A stretch of 42,933 nt of DNA from Conidiobolus incongruus B7586 (Eukaryota > Entomophthoromycota > Entomophthoromycetes > Entomophthorales > Conidiobolaceae), in NCBI GenBank assembly GCA_000697335.1, contig JNEM01009931.1, forward strand, positions 1 through 42,933, written 5' to 3'. Each line of letters opens with the position of its first letter. Position 1 is the stretch's first letter. This document shows, piece by piece, positions 11,557 to 22,764 of the stretch. Made by a program: the position numbers and the translations under genes. A model generated the notes under the pieces. The model made no database searches, was not told the origin of the DNA, and saw nothing but the letters and a program-made list of their open reading frames with translations.

Positions 11557-11890
11557 TGCAAGGCTTCTGGAAAGTAGTCTTGCGATAAAGATCACGTGAG
11601 CTCGATGAAACGGGCCAAAGACGGCTAACTAGATACTTTAGAGGAGTTTTATTAAAATATCAAGATCTAGGGCTTGGCCCTGATCGAAGTGATCCCTCAG
11701 TAAATATCTGTCCAGTGACTATTTTATAGTGTGGTTGATCCTTGGCTAATGTGTTGAGGCTCCAGCTTCTGCTATAGTCTGGAATTTTCCATTGTGCAAG
11801 GGTTGTTCCTGATATTTTTGAGTGGATTACATCTGGAATCTTAACGGACGGTTAAAATTGAAGGGCGAGCGGACCTCCCGATCCGCGACA
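11557..11890 (-). mobile_element. Solo LTR-like relic, family 2, copy 2
   Basis: A 334-bp block starting TGCAAGGCTTCTGG and ending CCGATCCGCGACA, flanked on both sides by ATAT (4-bp target duplication). It is homologous throughout to 4264-4589. Read on the minus strand it runs TGTCGCGGATC to TTGCA, giving the TG...CA ends of an LTR. No internal domain is adjacent. Treated as a fossil; this copy keeps more G+C than copy 1. Confidence 0.6.
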
Positions 11891-11894
11891 ATAT

Positions 11895-12592
11895 TTATAT
11901 TTTGTATGTAATGATCAGAGAAAATTATATATAAAATATTTCATAGTCTATATTTTAAAAAATAGTGGTTTAAAAAATATGTTGGTTAATATTAAATTTA
12001 TATTTTAGCAAAATATATAAGGTTAAAGGAATAATAATATGATATTAATAATTATTAACTTCTTTGTTTTTGGATATCAGAATTCCATACTAATGGTAAT
12101 TGCTTAACCCCTTTACATAAGTTTTTATAGTTTATCTTTAAAACTACAATATTAATTTTGAAATGCCATCAAATTTATTTTATTAAATTAAATTCTTTAA
12201 CTTACTAAAACAATCATAATCACAAGTATCCATATCTGGTAAATATAATGGATATGATAATAAAGACCAACTCTTTTTAATAAACAAACATTTGTTAATT
12301 TTTACTATACATATATATACATAAAGTTGTTACTATATTAAATCAATAGTTTTTTAATTGAATTTTTTATACTAGTTTATAACCTTAGTATATAAAAAAA
12401 TACGTTTTATTAGTACCATTTATTTATCCTGGTAATAATTGATAGGATGTTATAGTATTAAAATCTATACCTAATAATAATATTTACTTTCTTCAAATAA
12501 TTTTTAATTTGGAATTTATAATGGTGATTTTGTATTTTTAACCCAAACACTTTTTTATTTCTTAGTAATATACTATATAAAGAAATCTATAT
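11895..12592. other. A+T-rich stretch without recognised gene
   Basis: Some words (aaaacaatcataatcaca, ccatatctgg) recall the TIR transposon, but they occur in conflicting order and orientation, so no copy is called. Confidence 0.4.
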
Positions 12593-12900
12593 GTTTTATA
12601 ATTAAAGATCATTGTTAAAAAAGTACTTGTAATATGATTTAGTAAATTATTTATTAATCCTACTCTTTAACATATTGAAACTGTATGTCTTAAGACTTAC
12701 TGTTGAGACATTGTAGCAGAATATCCAGAAAACCCCCTTTTTGTCTTTATCCCTCTCAGGGTTTAAATAGTTTATTCAGTGAATGATATAAGGCTTGATT
12801 AAAACCTAATAATGAGAACAAAGATAACAAAGAGCATCCTTTAATTTTAGATTGACAAGGATAACTTAAAATAGAAATAATATTAGTTTAACTATCAAAT
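12593..12900 (-). repeat. Promoter/first-exon module, copy Q (inverted partner of 5786-6096)
   Basis: On the minus strand this gives the same series as copy P: CTCTTTG repeats, a TATTTAAA box, ATTCTGC, then ATGTCTCAACA (12701-12711) and a GTAAGT donor. The pairing TGTCT...AGACA around the donor could form a small hairpin. The first-intron sequence, down to 'tctttaattataaaac', matches copy P closely and then stops matching abruptly. No further exon is visible on the left side, so this copy is probably a truncated, dead duplicate. Confidence 0.55.
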
Positions 12901-13071
12901 TTAAAAGGGTAGTTAATTTCAAAATACAGCATGTAATTTATCTATTATATTAACTTTCCAAATATAGTCAGATAAGTATTATAATGATATTAATTATACT
13001 TCTTCTTTTATCTATTTGATCTTCAATTGAAATATAAAGTGCTTATATTGTTTTTTTAGATTTAAATTACC

Positions 13072-13431
13072 TTATAATAAAGTAATAGTAGAGTTAATAT
13101 AAAAATATGGATATTGTGTTGGTTCTTTTATTAATGAATATAAGCGATATTTAAAATATTTCTTGATTTCATTTGTATTACCTAAGTTAGTAATAGGTTT
13201 AGGATGGCCTAAACAAGGTAAGTCTTTAATGTCAGATCTTCCAACTTTGAGTTCATTAAACCAGTTTGCAATATAACATTTTGAAAGCCCTTTTCTACCA
13301 GTTACTATTTAGAGATTTTTATAAATAACTGATATAGAACGTTTTGTATAATATAATATTTTAATAAGTGCTCTTTGTTCAACTCAGGTAAAATTTGAAT
13401 TTTTGTGATTTTCAGTTATTTTATTTTTTGT
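13072..13431 (-). pseudogene. Mariner-type transposase fragment (DNA-binding domain)
   Basis: One frame of about 120 codons with two internal stops reads VEQRALIKILYYTKRSISVIY, then GRKGLSKCYIANWFNELKVG, then RSDIKDLPCLGHPKPITN. The order NWF..(K/L)..G..D..D...GHP matches the mariner pattern of a WF..F..G.....D....GRP block that follows the first helix-turn-helix. The next region (NEIKKYFKYRLYSLIKEPTQ) would be the second helix-turn-helix. The catalytic domain is not found further left. It has fewer A/T substitutions than the TIR copies at 1611 and 17532, so it is probably a different or younger family. A gene-derived HTH protein is less likely. Confidence 0.6.
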
Positions 13432-13450
13432 CGAGATTCTCCTAGAAAGT

Positions 13451-14341
13451 TGTATTATATGTAGTGAATATGATGAATTATTAAATCACTTACTATCTTT
13501 TAAAATAATACTAAAATTACAGTGAAATAATTATGATTCATAAAATATTATTTGATTTAAATATAGGGAATTATACTTAACCACTGGAAATATATTTATT
13601 ATACTTCATTCAACCAATCAATGAATTTATCCAAACAAATAATTAATATTTGATTTTCATCTATAATTCCCGATTAGATTAAATTCTAAAATTGAAGTTT
13701 CAGTGATCAAGTAAATCACACTACTAAACATATTATTCAATGTTTTAAAAGAGATTTTGAAATCATCCTATTATCTAAAAAATTGACCTTAGTTGGTTCA
13801 AATCAATTTGTTAAAAATTCATTTAAAGTCTAAATTACAATTAAACGTAATAAAATTGTGATAAAATATGAATAGAATAATTTCAATATACTAGTGGAGC
13901 CAGATTAAATGAATATAATCTCTACATTGATATAAATGCTGCTTAATCTTTCATATTCAATAATAATCAGATAAATATAAATTGTTTTTATATTAAGTTA
14001 ATATTAACAAATAATCAAATTGATATATTTTAATAAATCATTAATACTATGAAATGTATACTTTTGATTTACAATATAATTATTTAAATCTTTTAATCAA
14101 TAAATATTTATATCAATTTAAGCAAAAGCAAAACATACTAATATATTTCAATATTTGACCAAAGTTTGATATAATAAAAATATTATATATTTAGGATCAT
14201 CAGAATTATTGTCAAAAAATTGAAATTTTACATGATATTTTAAAACAGGATACAAAATATTTGAAAATAAAAATTTAAAAATTTGATTACCCTGTTTAAT
14301 TCAATAGTTAATAAAAATCAAACCCATAGGCTTAAGATCAA
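13451..14341. other. A+T-rich stretch downstream of lipase 1
   Basis: No gene or repeat recognised. It would include the 3' flank of the lipase gene that ends at 14342. Confidence 0.55.
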
Positions 14342-15343
14342 TCAACCAAAAACACTCATAACAATATTAAATGGTGTCAAAATCATCGGAACAAGAGGGG
14401 GAGGGCAATTATCTAATAAAGAGAATTGAAAGTATGTTGAATGTTTACCCAATTGGAAGGCGTTTCTAAAATCATAACATTTGGGATCTTCTTCAACTCT
14501 AGAGCATGGAATCCTTTGAAATCCTTTATATAGTGCAATGTATTGATGGTGAACATAATTCCAATCTCTTGATGGTAAGTTAGTGATCATGTCTTGATCA
14601 GTAACCACGCGAAGGAATGTTGCACCAGTTCGAGTGTTGAGATAATCAGCGAACTGTTGATCACCCGTTCTTGGTTGCCCATAGGTATATACATGTGTAT
14701 TTTCCCATTTGATAATACCATCACTTTCAAGCATAATTGCTATTAAAAGAGCTATACTGCCACCCAAACTATGACCTGCAAAATAGACCGGCGCATTTGG
14801 ATATTGTTTTCGAAGGTTAAGAACAGCGGATTTCATTTCAGGATAAAAAGCATCAGCTGCCTTTTTAAAACCGGAGTGAACTTTACATGAGTACATCCCA
14901 CCGTCTAAAACTATATCAATTTGATTCGCTTCCGCATTCACTTCGAAATTTTTTAAATTACGACTGCCCCTGAATCCCAAAATAATTCTACCACGATTCA
15001 TTCCAGATATTGCTACGTTTTGAAATTCTTTCTCTTCGTGATATTTAAAATGTTCAAGTTTCAAATAAGGGTATTTTTTGCAATCTTTACATGACCATTT
15101 TTCAATTAATTCAGGATTGCAAGTAGCGGCACTGGGGTACATTATTAATTCCCTAGCAGTATCTGTATTGCCTTCAATACTCGTTATGTTTGGAAGAGTT
15201 ATATTTAAAATAGGCAAATTAATATTTAACTGGGTGCCATTAATAAGTTCAGGAGGATTTAAATCAAGATTTGATGAATTTATATGATTATAAAATAGAC
15301 AATTCACTAAGCAAACCAAATAAAAGATATTTAATAAAAGCAT
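14342..15343 (-). CDS. Secreted class 3 lipase (paralog 1)
   Basis: A 333-residue triacylglycerol lipase of the fungal Rhizomucor/Rhizopus type. It would hydrolyse ester bonds of acylglycerols outside the cell. A hydrophobic signal peptide covers residues 1-16 (LLLNIFYLVCLVNCL), followed by an N-glycosylatable propeptide-like region rich in NxT/NxS. The mature start is marked by the family motif PSAATC...WSCKDC (about 70-88). The nucleophile elbow is GHSLGG with Ser192. The other triad members by position are Asp251 (TDQDMITNLP) and His301 (GKHSTYF). The oxyanion residue is Ser127 in FRGSRN. Cysteines at 280, 289 and 313 match the disulphide positions of the family. All catalytic residues are present, so it should be active. 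It needs no intron. The paralog at 20860-21870 points the other way. Confidence 0.95.
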   Translation of the reverse strand: MLLLNIFYLVCLVNCLFYNHINSSNLDLNPPELINGTQLNINLPILNITLPNITSIEGNTDTARELIMYPSAATCNPELIEKWSCKDCKKYPYLKLEHFKYHEEKEFQNVAISGMNRGRIILGFRGSRNLKNFEVNAEANQIDIVLDGGMYSCKVHSGFKKAADAFYPEMKSAVLNLRKQYPNAPVYFAGHSLGGSIALLIAIMLESDGIIKWENTHVYTYGQPRTGDQQFADYLNTRTGATFLRVVTDQDMITNLPSRDWNYVHHQYIALYKGFQRIPCSRVEEDPKCYDFRNAFQLGKHSTYFQFSLLDNCPPPLVPMILTPFNIVMSVFG

Positions 15344-15380
15344 TTTTGAAAAAAGATATCAGCCTCAATCACTTTTATCG

Positions 15381-15390
15381 TATTTAAATA
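15381..15390 (-). promoter_or_regulatory. TATA box of lipase 1
   Basis: TATTTAAATA, 38-47 nt before the start codon. The same sequence core recurs in the promoter modules at 5786 and 12593. Confidence 0.5.
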
Positions 15391-15760
15391 CCAAAAATTA
15401 ATTGAAAATTTGAATATAATAATAATTGTGACAATTTAAGGATTGAATTGAGTTTCTTACCGATTATTTAGAATTATTCAATAAATAATGTTAAATTTAA
15501 TGGTTTTTATAATTTCAAAATTCTGGCATTAATTAGTTTTTTTGATTCCTGAAATTTTGTCCGCATTATCATCCACATTAATATAAGTAGCATTAATAAA
15601 CGAATTGATTAAATAATATTAAATATAATGCGAAAGAGAATAAAATAGTAGAAATATAATAAAATATATAAAAATTATAAAATATATGTATATGAATTTG
15701 AATTAACTATAAAAAATTTGCCAATTAAAGTAATTTGTTTTGGTTGACTTCAATAGATAA

Positions 15761-15832
15761 GGCTCGATGGTTTAGTGGTATAATTCTCCCTTAGGGTGGG
15801 AGAGGTCCTGGGTTCGATTCCCAGTCGAGCCC
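15761..15832 (+). tRNA. tRNA-Pro (anticodon AGG)
   Basis: A 72-nt cloverleaf without intron. The acceptor stem GGCTCGA pairs with TCGAGCC, followed by discriminator C. The anticodon stem CTCCC/GGGAG closes the loop TTAGGGT, giving anticodon AGG (read as IGG after deamination, decoding CCU, CCC and CCA). The T arm CTGGG-TTCGATT-CCCAG contains the B box GGTTCGATTCC at 15811-15821, and the A box TGGTTTAGTGG lies near 15768. CCA is not encoded, as expected in a nuclear gene. The first run of at least four T on this strand comes only about 49 nt downstream (15881-15885), a long trailer for Pol III. The gene stands alone between the two lipase genes. Confidence 0.97.
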
Positions 15833-16259
15833 AAAACCTTAAGTATAAAAAACTTCAAGTAGTTCACATTAACATAATCATTTTTGCATAGAAATTGATT
15901 TATCATCAATTTTTGAATTTTAACATTTATAATATTGCTGTATTCTGTTTATAATTTAATTTAGAATTAATTGAGTATATGAAAATTTATAATACTTTTT
16001 TTAAATAAGGTTAACTACTGAAATATTTGGAAGCTCAATTGTAGAATATTTATATTTATTAAATAACCATATTTTTTAACAGATTTAGTTCCAACTTAAA
16101 TATATGCGATTTGAGAAATAAGTCATATTTTACATTCTAATATAGTATAATTAACTTCAAGTTCATAAGTGTTGAATTTATCATGACCACATATTAAATC
16201 CTTTTAATTATTTTAATATTAAGTGTTTTTAAATACAGTATTTAAATAAAACTGTAAAA
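15833..16259. other. A+T-rich flank of tRNA-Pro
   Basis: No gene seen. Includes the probable Pol III terminator TTTTT at 15881-15885. Confidence 0.5.
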
Positions 16260-16610
16260 AACTTGCTGCGTGGTTCCACCGATTTCTAATATAAAGTTGA
16301 TAATATGGAAGAGAGCAGCTTGCTCATTGTTTATTTCATAGTTTTGATTAATGTGTTTTATCAGGGTTTGTTAAGAGTTTAATGGACTTCGAATAAGACC
16401 TGAGGTAGTGATGAAAATATAATTCTATAATGGTTCTTTTATAGAACATTCGTCAGCCATAGGTAGTGAAAAGATACGTATAGGTCATCAGACAAATGAG
16501 ACCTTGAAATGATGTGGCGGGGATTCCGGGGGAATATTTCCATAAGGTAATAGACCACGAGATGAAGTTGACCAGTGGAATCACTATCCAAGCAATCACA
16601 GCTGAACTAA
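16260..16610. other. G+C-richer island, unclassified, possibly an LTR or SINE relic
   Basis: Begins near TTGCTGCGTGGTTCCACCG and ends near AAGCAATCACAGCTGAAC, with GGCGGGGATTCCGGGGGAAT inside. No open frame of note and no second copy in the window. A hairpin TTCTATAA/TTATAGAA lies in its centre. The compositional edge against near-pure A/T flanks is sharp, as with the other repeat relics. A position close to a tRNA gene fits elements that target Pol III genes, but this is only a suggestion. Confidence 0.35.
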
Positions 16611-17531
16611 CTTATTATATCTTGATTTTTGATAATAATTTATTTCAAATTAGCTGTAATATAATTGAATATACTTTCATCATACTGTAATAAAATTTAG
16701 TATATAAACATTGGTTAAAATAGAATAATCAATTATTCATTGATTATAATCAACATTCTGAAATAATGTTTTAATGATAGATAGGTTGTAAACATATACT
16801 TATTAACATCAAATATGATTTTGAATATTCAGATACTTGAGTGATTTGTAAAATCATTATTTCACATTTTTTGGATATATAATAAATGTATTTGATATAT
16901 TTTTACCAAATCACTAATTTTATTCAATAATGCTGAAAATTCATTAGACAGATCAATGAGTGTAATTCACAACTCAATATTATACTATAATAAAGTTTAT
17001 AAATCAATTAATAATGAGTATATATAATAAATTAGTACAAATAGCTTTAATTAATACATAAAGCAGTATTTTAAGGAAAACCAATTGTCTCAAATTTCAG
17101 TTAAAAATATATTTTATAATATTTTCGATTGTTATAATGTATAATGGAATAGTGGAAATAATTTAAAACTATTATATCATTATACATAGTTATTTTGCAT
17201 CTATTTAAAAAAGAATTAGATATACATATAACATTCAGATTAATGTCTTAAGAAAAAAATATTATATTATTGTTATATTATTCAAATTTTAATGTAATTT
17301 AAAATTAATATTTATTCAAAATGATAAATTCAATAGCATGATTATTTTTTATTATAGTTCATTTTAAATATCAATAATAAAAGCAAAACTTGGCAATATT
17401 AATAAACTATTTATATATAATCAAGTTTTATTGTATGATTAAGCAACTGAAAATATGAATAATCCCAAATTATTAGAAATTTAATATTTATGATTAAATT
17501 TGAATTAAATATTACTTTGTAATTTAAATAA
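16611..17531. other. A+T-rich stretch without recognised gene
   Basis: No open frame, repeat copy or raised G+C was noticed between the island and the TIR element. Confidence 0.55.
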
Positions 17532-18799
17532 TAGGAATTTTTTGTGATTAAAAAAAATAAACATTTTAATATATAAAAAGTAAAAATAAATATATAATAT
17601 AAAATTATTAATTTCTTTTATTTCTAATAACCTTTTGCTATATTTTTAGTAAAGTTTTAACACCTAAAAAACAGTTCTTTTTATTATTGACTAAAATTTA
17701 ATATTTCACAAACCAATTAAATTTTCTTGTAGAAATTTTCTTTCTTGCAAGTTAATTTTTTAATTACTTAAAACAATTATAATTACATAAGTTATAATCT
17801 AAAGAATATACTAGATGTGGTAGTTTTTTCTAGTTATTTCTAATTAGAAAATTTTTTACAACTTTAATTTTATGTATTATATAATTATCATGCAAAATAA
17901 TAGGTTTTTCTCAAATTATATTAAAAATACTAATTAAAAATAATTTTATTTTAAAAAGTAATATAAAGTTTATTATTAATTCATTTTCCTTTAAAAATTA
18001 ATTTAGAATAACATATATTATTATAATTTATAATAATAATTAATATTTATTTATCAACATAATATTTATTTAAAGGAATTTATAAAAAGAGTTAATTTAA
18101 CTTAATTTAATATCTTGAATTATATTTTAGTAAAAGATTATTTAAAAACAATCTAAAATTGATTAATTATAATAATTTGCTATAAAAGCTTTAATTTCTA
18201 GCTATACTTTTGTAAATTTTATTTAACAATAATTACTTTAGCTTTTTTTAAGCTCTAATTAAATTATAAGATATTTATTTTATATTTTTATTAATTAATT
18301 TTAATTTAAATTTTTATATATATAAAATAATTATATAACTAATATTAAAGTATCTTAATAATTCTTTAACTGAAATAAAAAATTATTTTTCAATATATTT
18401 TTTCACTTTATTAATAATTAAAAGAATAATAGTTAAAATCAATCTTTTAGCTTTTAATAAGTTTTAGATAATTTTTTTTAGTTTTAAAATAATTTATCTA
18501 GTGATAAATTGTTGATTTAAATAATACTTTATTATTAAAAGCTGCTTATAAATTTTAAATAATTTTAAAGGGTTTATGGTTTAGTTTTATTAATACTAAA
18601 ATAAAAAACTTTTAATGATTATTATTTAGTTTAAACTTAATTAAATTAAACAACTAATTTTAACAAATTATTTTTTAATCAAAAAAAATCATTATATATA
18701 TATAATTGAAAACTATATATTTTCCTATTTATTTTGTATATATTTTATTATTCAAAACTAATAATAAGTTTGAAAAATCAGAAATTAAAAAATTTCCCA
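17532..18799 (-). mobile_element. Decayed Tc1/mariner-type DNA transposon, copy B (inverted)
   Basis: A full-length inverted partner of copy A, of almost the same length (about 1.27 kb). It has the same terminal words (TAGGAATTTTTT on the left, AAAAAATTTCCCA on the right) and can be aligned base by base across most of its extent. The helix-turn-helix relic lies at about 18250-18430 on the minus strand (KELLRYFNISYIIILYI) with stops in frame. Both ends and both flanks are A+T-only, so the expected TA target duplication cannot be shown. Sequence matching copy A continues a few tens of bases past the 3' TIR (aaattacaaagta), so the element may be longer than its TIRs suggest. Confidence 0.6.
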
Positions 18800-20815
18800 T
18801 TTCTTTAATTTTATAATAATAATAATAATAAATCAAAATCAAAAAATTTCTATAATTAATAGTATTTAAAATATTCAAACATCCAGATTTATATAAATAT
18901 AATGCAATCATAAAATGGATATAATTGTTAATTATCTAATACACAAATATAAAATATATTATAATTTTAAATACAATGCTATATTTTTTGTCTAAAGTTC
19001 AAAATTTAGACGTGATATGATAACTTTGTTAAAATTATGCAATTTCATGAATATATTTGAAAGTAAAGATAATTGTTATAAAAGAAATCATCATTCAAGA
19101 TAAAGAGTATATATTTCAAAGTTGTAATAATTATAAGTATGTATATTACCCTCCTAGAATAGTAGATCAGCAATTTTTTAATTATTCAATACTTATTAAA
19201 AGATATTTTTGAGTAATAACAGAAAATATGTGATTCACAGCCTTCAACCAAGTTCCTAAAATAAGGTTATTATTGATACTTTGGATTTTAAAATGGATTC
19301 CAAAAATTACCATACTAAAAATCAAATTAAAATCCTATTTGTCCTGTTTTTAAAACCTATTCCAGATCCTCTAACATTGGAAATATTTGAAAGAAACAAT
19401 TATTCGAAATTGTCCTCTTAAATTAATTAGCCTTCTCTTCATAAAATGGAATTTTTTTCAATTTCTGTTATTAAGTGAATAAGTTTAATATTATAAACTA
19501 AAATGAAAATTGACAAATATATTTTAATCACCTTTAAAAGGATATAATACAAATTTTCTCTCGATTTTAATATATATTCAAAAAAGCAATGGATTTATAA
19601 ACATAGTATATAATATTAACGTATTAAAAATAGCTTATGGAATAATTATAAATAAATATTTGTTTAATACTCACTAAAAAAATCTAGCTTGATCAAATGT
19701 CACATTATAATTGATATAAATTATAAATTGCACTATTTATATGGACTACAGTAAGAAAAAAAATCAAGTTTACGATATTTTTGTATATTGATAATATGAA
19801 CAAATCTGATTAAAACTATTGTTAAAAATTAATATACTGACAAATAGGTTCTTGGGGTGAAAAATATTAAAAAATTATCAATTTATTATGAATTCTTTTA
19901 TTTGAGCATTATAATTCAATTATTGATTAAAATGGATGTGGTAACATAGAAATTTTACACTATGAGTTTAAAATTGTCACTTTAATTTGTAGATATATCC
20001 ATAAATTTACATTTTATTATAGAGTCAAAACTTAAATATAATCTGATGTGAATCTAAAAAACTTTTATATTCTTGTTTTTCAAATGGATACAAATAGATT
20101 TGTGGTTAAATTGATAATGTAAACTTGTATTATCAGGTATAGTTTTATGGATTAAATTTTCTATGATTTTACGAGTCAGTTATATTTCAATATTTCTATT
20201 AAACTTGGATCTATATAAATATCCCCATTTCATATAGTTGTTTAAAAGATATTAGTATATGATCCAATAAATCATATTTTATTATTAATTTTTCAATATA
20301 TATTCTTTAACATGAGAAAAGATACATCGATTTGTATATCAAAGCTTTTTTTGAAATGAGTAAACAGTAAGATTTAACAAAATGTTTGTTTAAATGGAGT
20401 CAGATAAAATTATCCCTGATATTCTCGCCATTATTCTATTAATAGGATATAATAGATTGTTAATATTACTTATCCATAATATACATAGTTGAACTTTCAA
20501 TATTATATTGATTTTTATATCAATTATTGTATTTAGAGATATGAATATAAGAATAAGTTATATTTTATGTTCGATAATATTAATGGCAATAATAATTAAT
20601 GAACTCAAGGAAACAATATTTGCACAAAAAGTCTAATATTATATTAGGATCCAATAACATATTAATAATATACTATATATTATCATTGTTGGGTCCGAAT
20701 AAATTTTGAATTATTGTTAAATATTTTAACAAATTTGTAAATTGAATGTGTACTACATTAAATGTACATATATATATATATATATATATTATAAGTTAAT
20801 CTCTGGACTCCAATG
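18800..20815. other. A+T-rich intergenic stretch upstream of lipase 2
   Basis: No gene seen in about 2 kb. Contains a trinucleotide run (ATA)n near 18811-18831 and an AT run at about 20766-20790 just before the lipase promoter. Slightly mixed patches (19240-19440, 20350-20450) carry no open frame. Confidence 0.55.
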
Positions 20816-20824
20816 TATATAAAT
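20816..20824 (+). promoter_or_regulatory. TATA box of lipase 2
   Basis: TATATAAAT, 36-44 nt before the start codon, immediately after an AT-dinucleotide run. Confidence 0.5.
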
Positions 20825-20859
20825 CAAAAATACATCATATGAATTGAAATACTTTTCAA

Positions 20860-21870
20860 ATGATGATATTATTTTTATATTATATCTTGTTGATAAATTG
20901 TCAAATTGACAGTACTTTAAATTCAGAATTATATAACAAACTGAGTTTAAAGGATGAATTACCAAGTATATTTGGGAGTAGCTTATATTCATCGAATATA
21001 CCTAATTTTAATGCAAATATTCCAAAGATTACATCGCTTGAAGGAAATGAGGAAACTGCTAAAGAACTCTTTATTTATCCCAGTGCAGCTACATGCTCGG
21101 AAGGTTCAATTAAAGAATGGTCATGTCCAGACTGCAGAGAATTGCCAAATTTAAAACTAGATAATTTTCAGTATCATGAAGAAAAGAAATATGAAGTAGT
21201 TGCCATATCTGGAACAAATAAAAATAGAATTATTTTTGCTTTTAGAGGAACTCGAAATATCCAGAATTTGGCAGTCGATGTCAATGTTGAGCAAGTTGAT
21301 TGGAGTTTGGGTGATTGGGGATCTTGTAAAATTCACTCTGGTTTTAAAAAGGCTACTGATGCTTTTTATCCTGAGCTGAAGTCATCTGTATTACGTCTAC
21401 GTCAAATCTATCCCGACTATCCTATATATTTTACAGGACATAGTTTAGGTGGCAGTTTGGCCCTTTTAACAGCTATTAAACTTGAGCAAGAGGGAGTTAT
21501 TCAATGGAAAAATACTCATATTTACACCTATGGTCAACCTAGAACTGGGGATCAGCAATTTGCCAATTATCTTAACACCAGAACTGGAGCAACATTCCTT
21601 CGTGTGGTAACCGAAGAAGATCCAATTTCGAATCTCCCACCAAGATCATGGAATTATGTTCATCACCAATATATCGCACTATACAGAGGATCCCAAAGAT
21701 TATCATGCTCCAAAGCAGACGAAGATCCTAATTGTTACAATTTCAATAATCCATTTGAAATTGGCAAGCATTCTACCTACTTTGGATTTTCTCTACTCAA
21801 AAATTGTCCACCTGCTTATATTTCTCTCATTATGACACCTTGGAATATTATCAAGAATATCTTTAACTAA
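20860..21870 (+). CDS. Secreted class 3 lipase (paralog 2)
   Basis: A 336-residue extracellular lipase, collinear with and closely similar to the product of 14342-15343. The two share long blocks such as TYGQPRTGDQQFA, LNTRTGATFLRVVT and NYVHHQYIALY. The signal peptide is residues 1-14 (MMILFLYYILLINC). Two ATG codons stand in tandem at the start; the first is taken. The triad by position is Ser195 (GHSLGG), Asp254 (TEEDPISNLP) and His304 (GKHSTYF). The oxyanion position is Thr131 in FRGTRN, against Ser in paralog 1. Both residues are tolerated in the family and separate GHSLGG lipases by preference, so the two enzymes may differ in substrate. The lid region (VDWSLGDWGSC) also differs from paralog 1. 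No intron is needed. Divergent orientation with 5.5 kb and a tRNA between argues for an old inverted duplication. Confidence 0.95.
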   Translation: MMILFLYYILLINCQIDSTLNSELYNKLSLKDELPSIFGSSLYSSNIPNFNANIPKITSLEGNEETAKELFIYPSAATCSEGSIKEWSCPDCRELPNLKLDNFQYHEEKKYEVVAISGTNKNRIIFAFRGTRNIQNLAVDVNVEQVDWSLGDWGSCKIHSGFKKATDAFYPELKSSVLRLRQIYPDYPIYFTGHSLGGSLALLTAIKLEQEGVIQWKNTHIYTYGQPRTGDQQFANYLNTRTGATFLRVVTEEDPISNLPPRSWNYVHHQYIALYRGSQRLSCSKADEDPNCYNFNNPFEIGKHSTYFGFSLLKNCPPAYISLIMTPWNIIKNIFN

Positions 21871-22764
21871 GGTAAAATAGGTAATATTAATCTTATTTAA
21901 TACTTATTAAATATATTTATTATTTAATTCTATAATAAAAGCTTTTAATAAATTAATTACTATGATTATTTTATCAATACAAATTTATAATTTGACAATT
22001 ATTTCCAAATATTACAATTAAACCAAAGTAGACAAATTAATTGTATTCAAATTTTTACCAAATTTTCATATAAGCATTTTGTATAGTAATTTCTAAAAAG
22101 TCAATACAATATTTGTTTAGAATAAAATTAAGTAATTTACATTAAGAAAATAATTAAGATAAAACAGAAAGATTATATTAATAGCAATATGCTTAATAAA
22201 TTTAATATTAAATTTCAAATAACCAAATAACAGTTTTATATAAAGATATTTTGCTATTAATTTGATTTTATATTCAAAATAAATTTATAAATACTTAATA
22301 GAATGAGTGATATTAATGATGAATTTACTAAAATCATCTTAACTTTAATATCAAAAAAATTCATTGTATTTTAATATACTAAATAATTTAAACCATTAAT
22401 AAAAACAACTTCTATATTAACAATCCCCGATGTTAATATAATTTTATGCAAACCTGTATGAAATACTGATTATCAAAAATAGTTTTATAATACTCGATAT
22501 ATAATACAACATAATTTATTCAGATTATAAAATGTCGTTATAATATACAAAATATTTTTTCAATGAATACTTTTGAATTATATATTTGATATAGAGTAAT
22601 GTATTAACTTGAAAATTTTCTACATTAGACGTCTTGTTACAGAAGGTAATTTATATTTACCCCCCTAAAAAAATAAGGATTACCAAATGACAATTTGTGA
22701 TAATCCAATAATTTGACTCAAACCGTAATAATATACAGAATTAGATTTTAAATTTTGATTTTGA
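21871..22764. other. A+T-rich stretch downstream of lipase 2
   Basis: No gene seen. Contains only poly-A/T words and short unstructured frames. Confidence 0.55.

Noticed and set aside
12040-12530. Possible further copy of the TIR transposon
   Set aside because: Shared words appear in mixed order and orientation, which A+T-rich sequence gives by chance.
15078-15287. 69-codon plus-strand open frame
   Set aside because: Antisense shadow inside the lipase 1 gene.
20839-20847. Upstream mini-ORF (ATG AAT TGA) before lipase 2
   Set aside because: It lies only 15-23 nt after the TATA box, so it is probably upstream of the transcription start and not in the mRNA.
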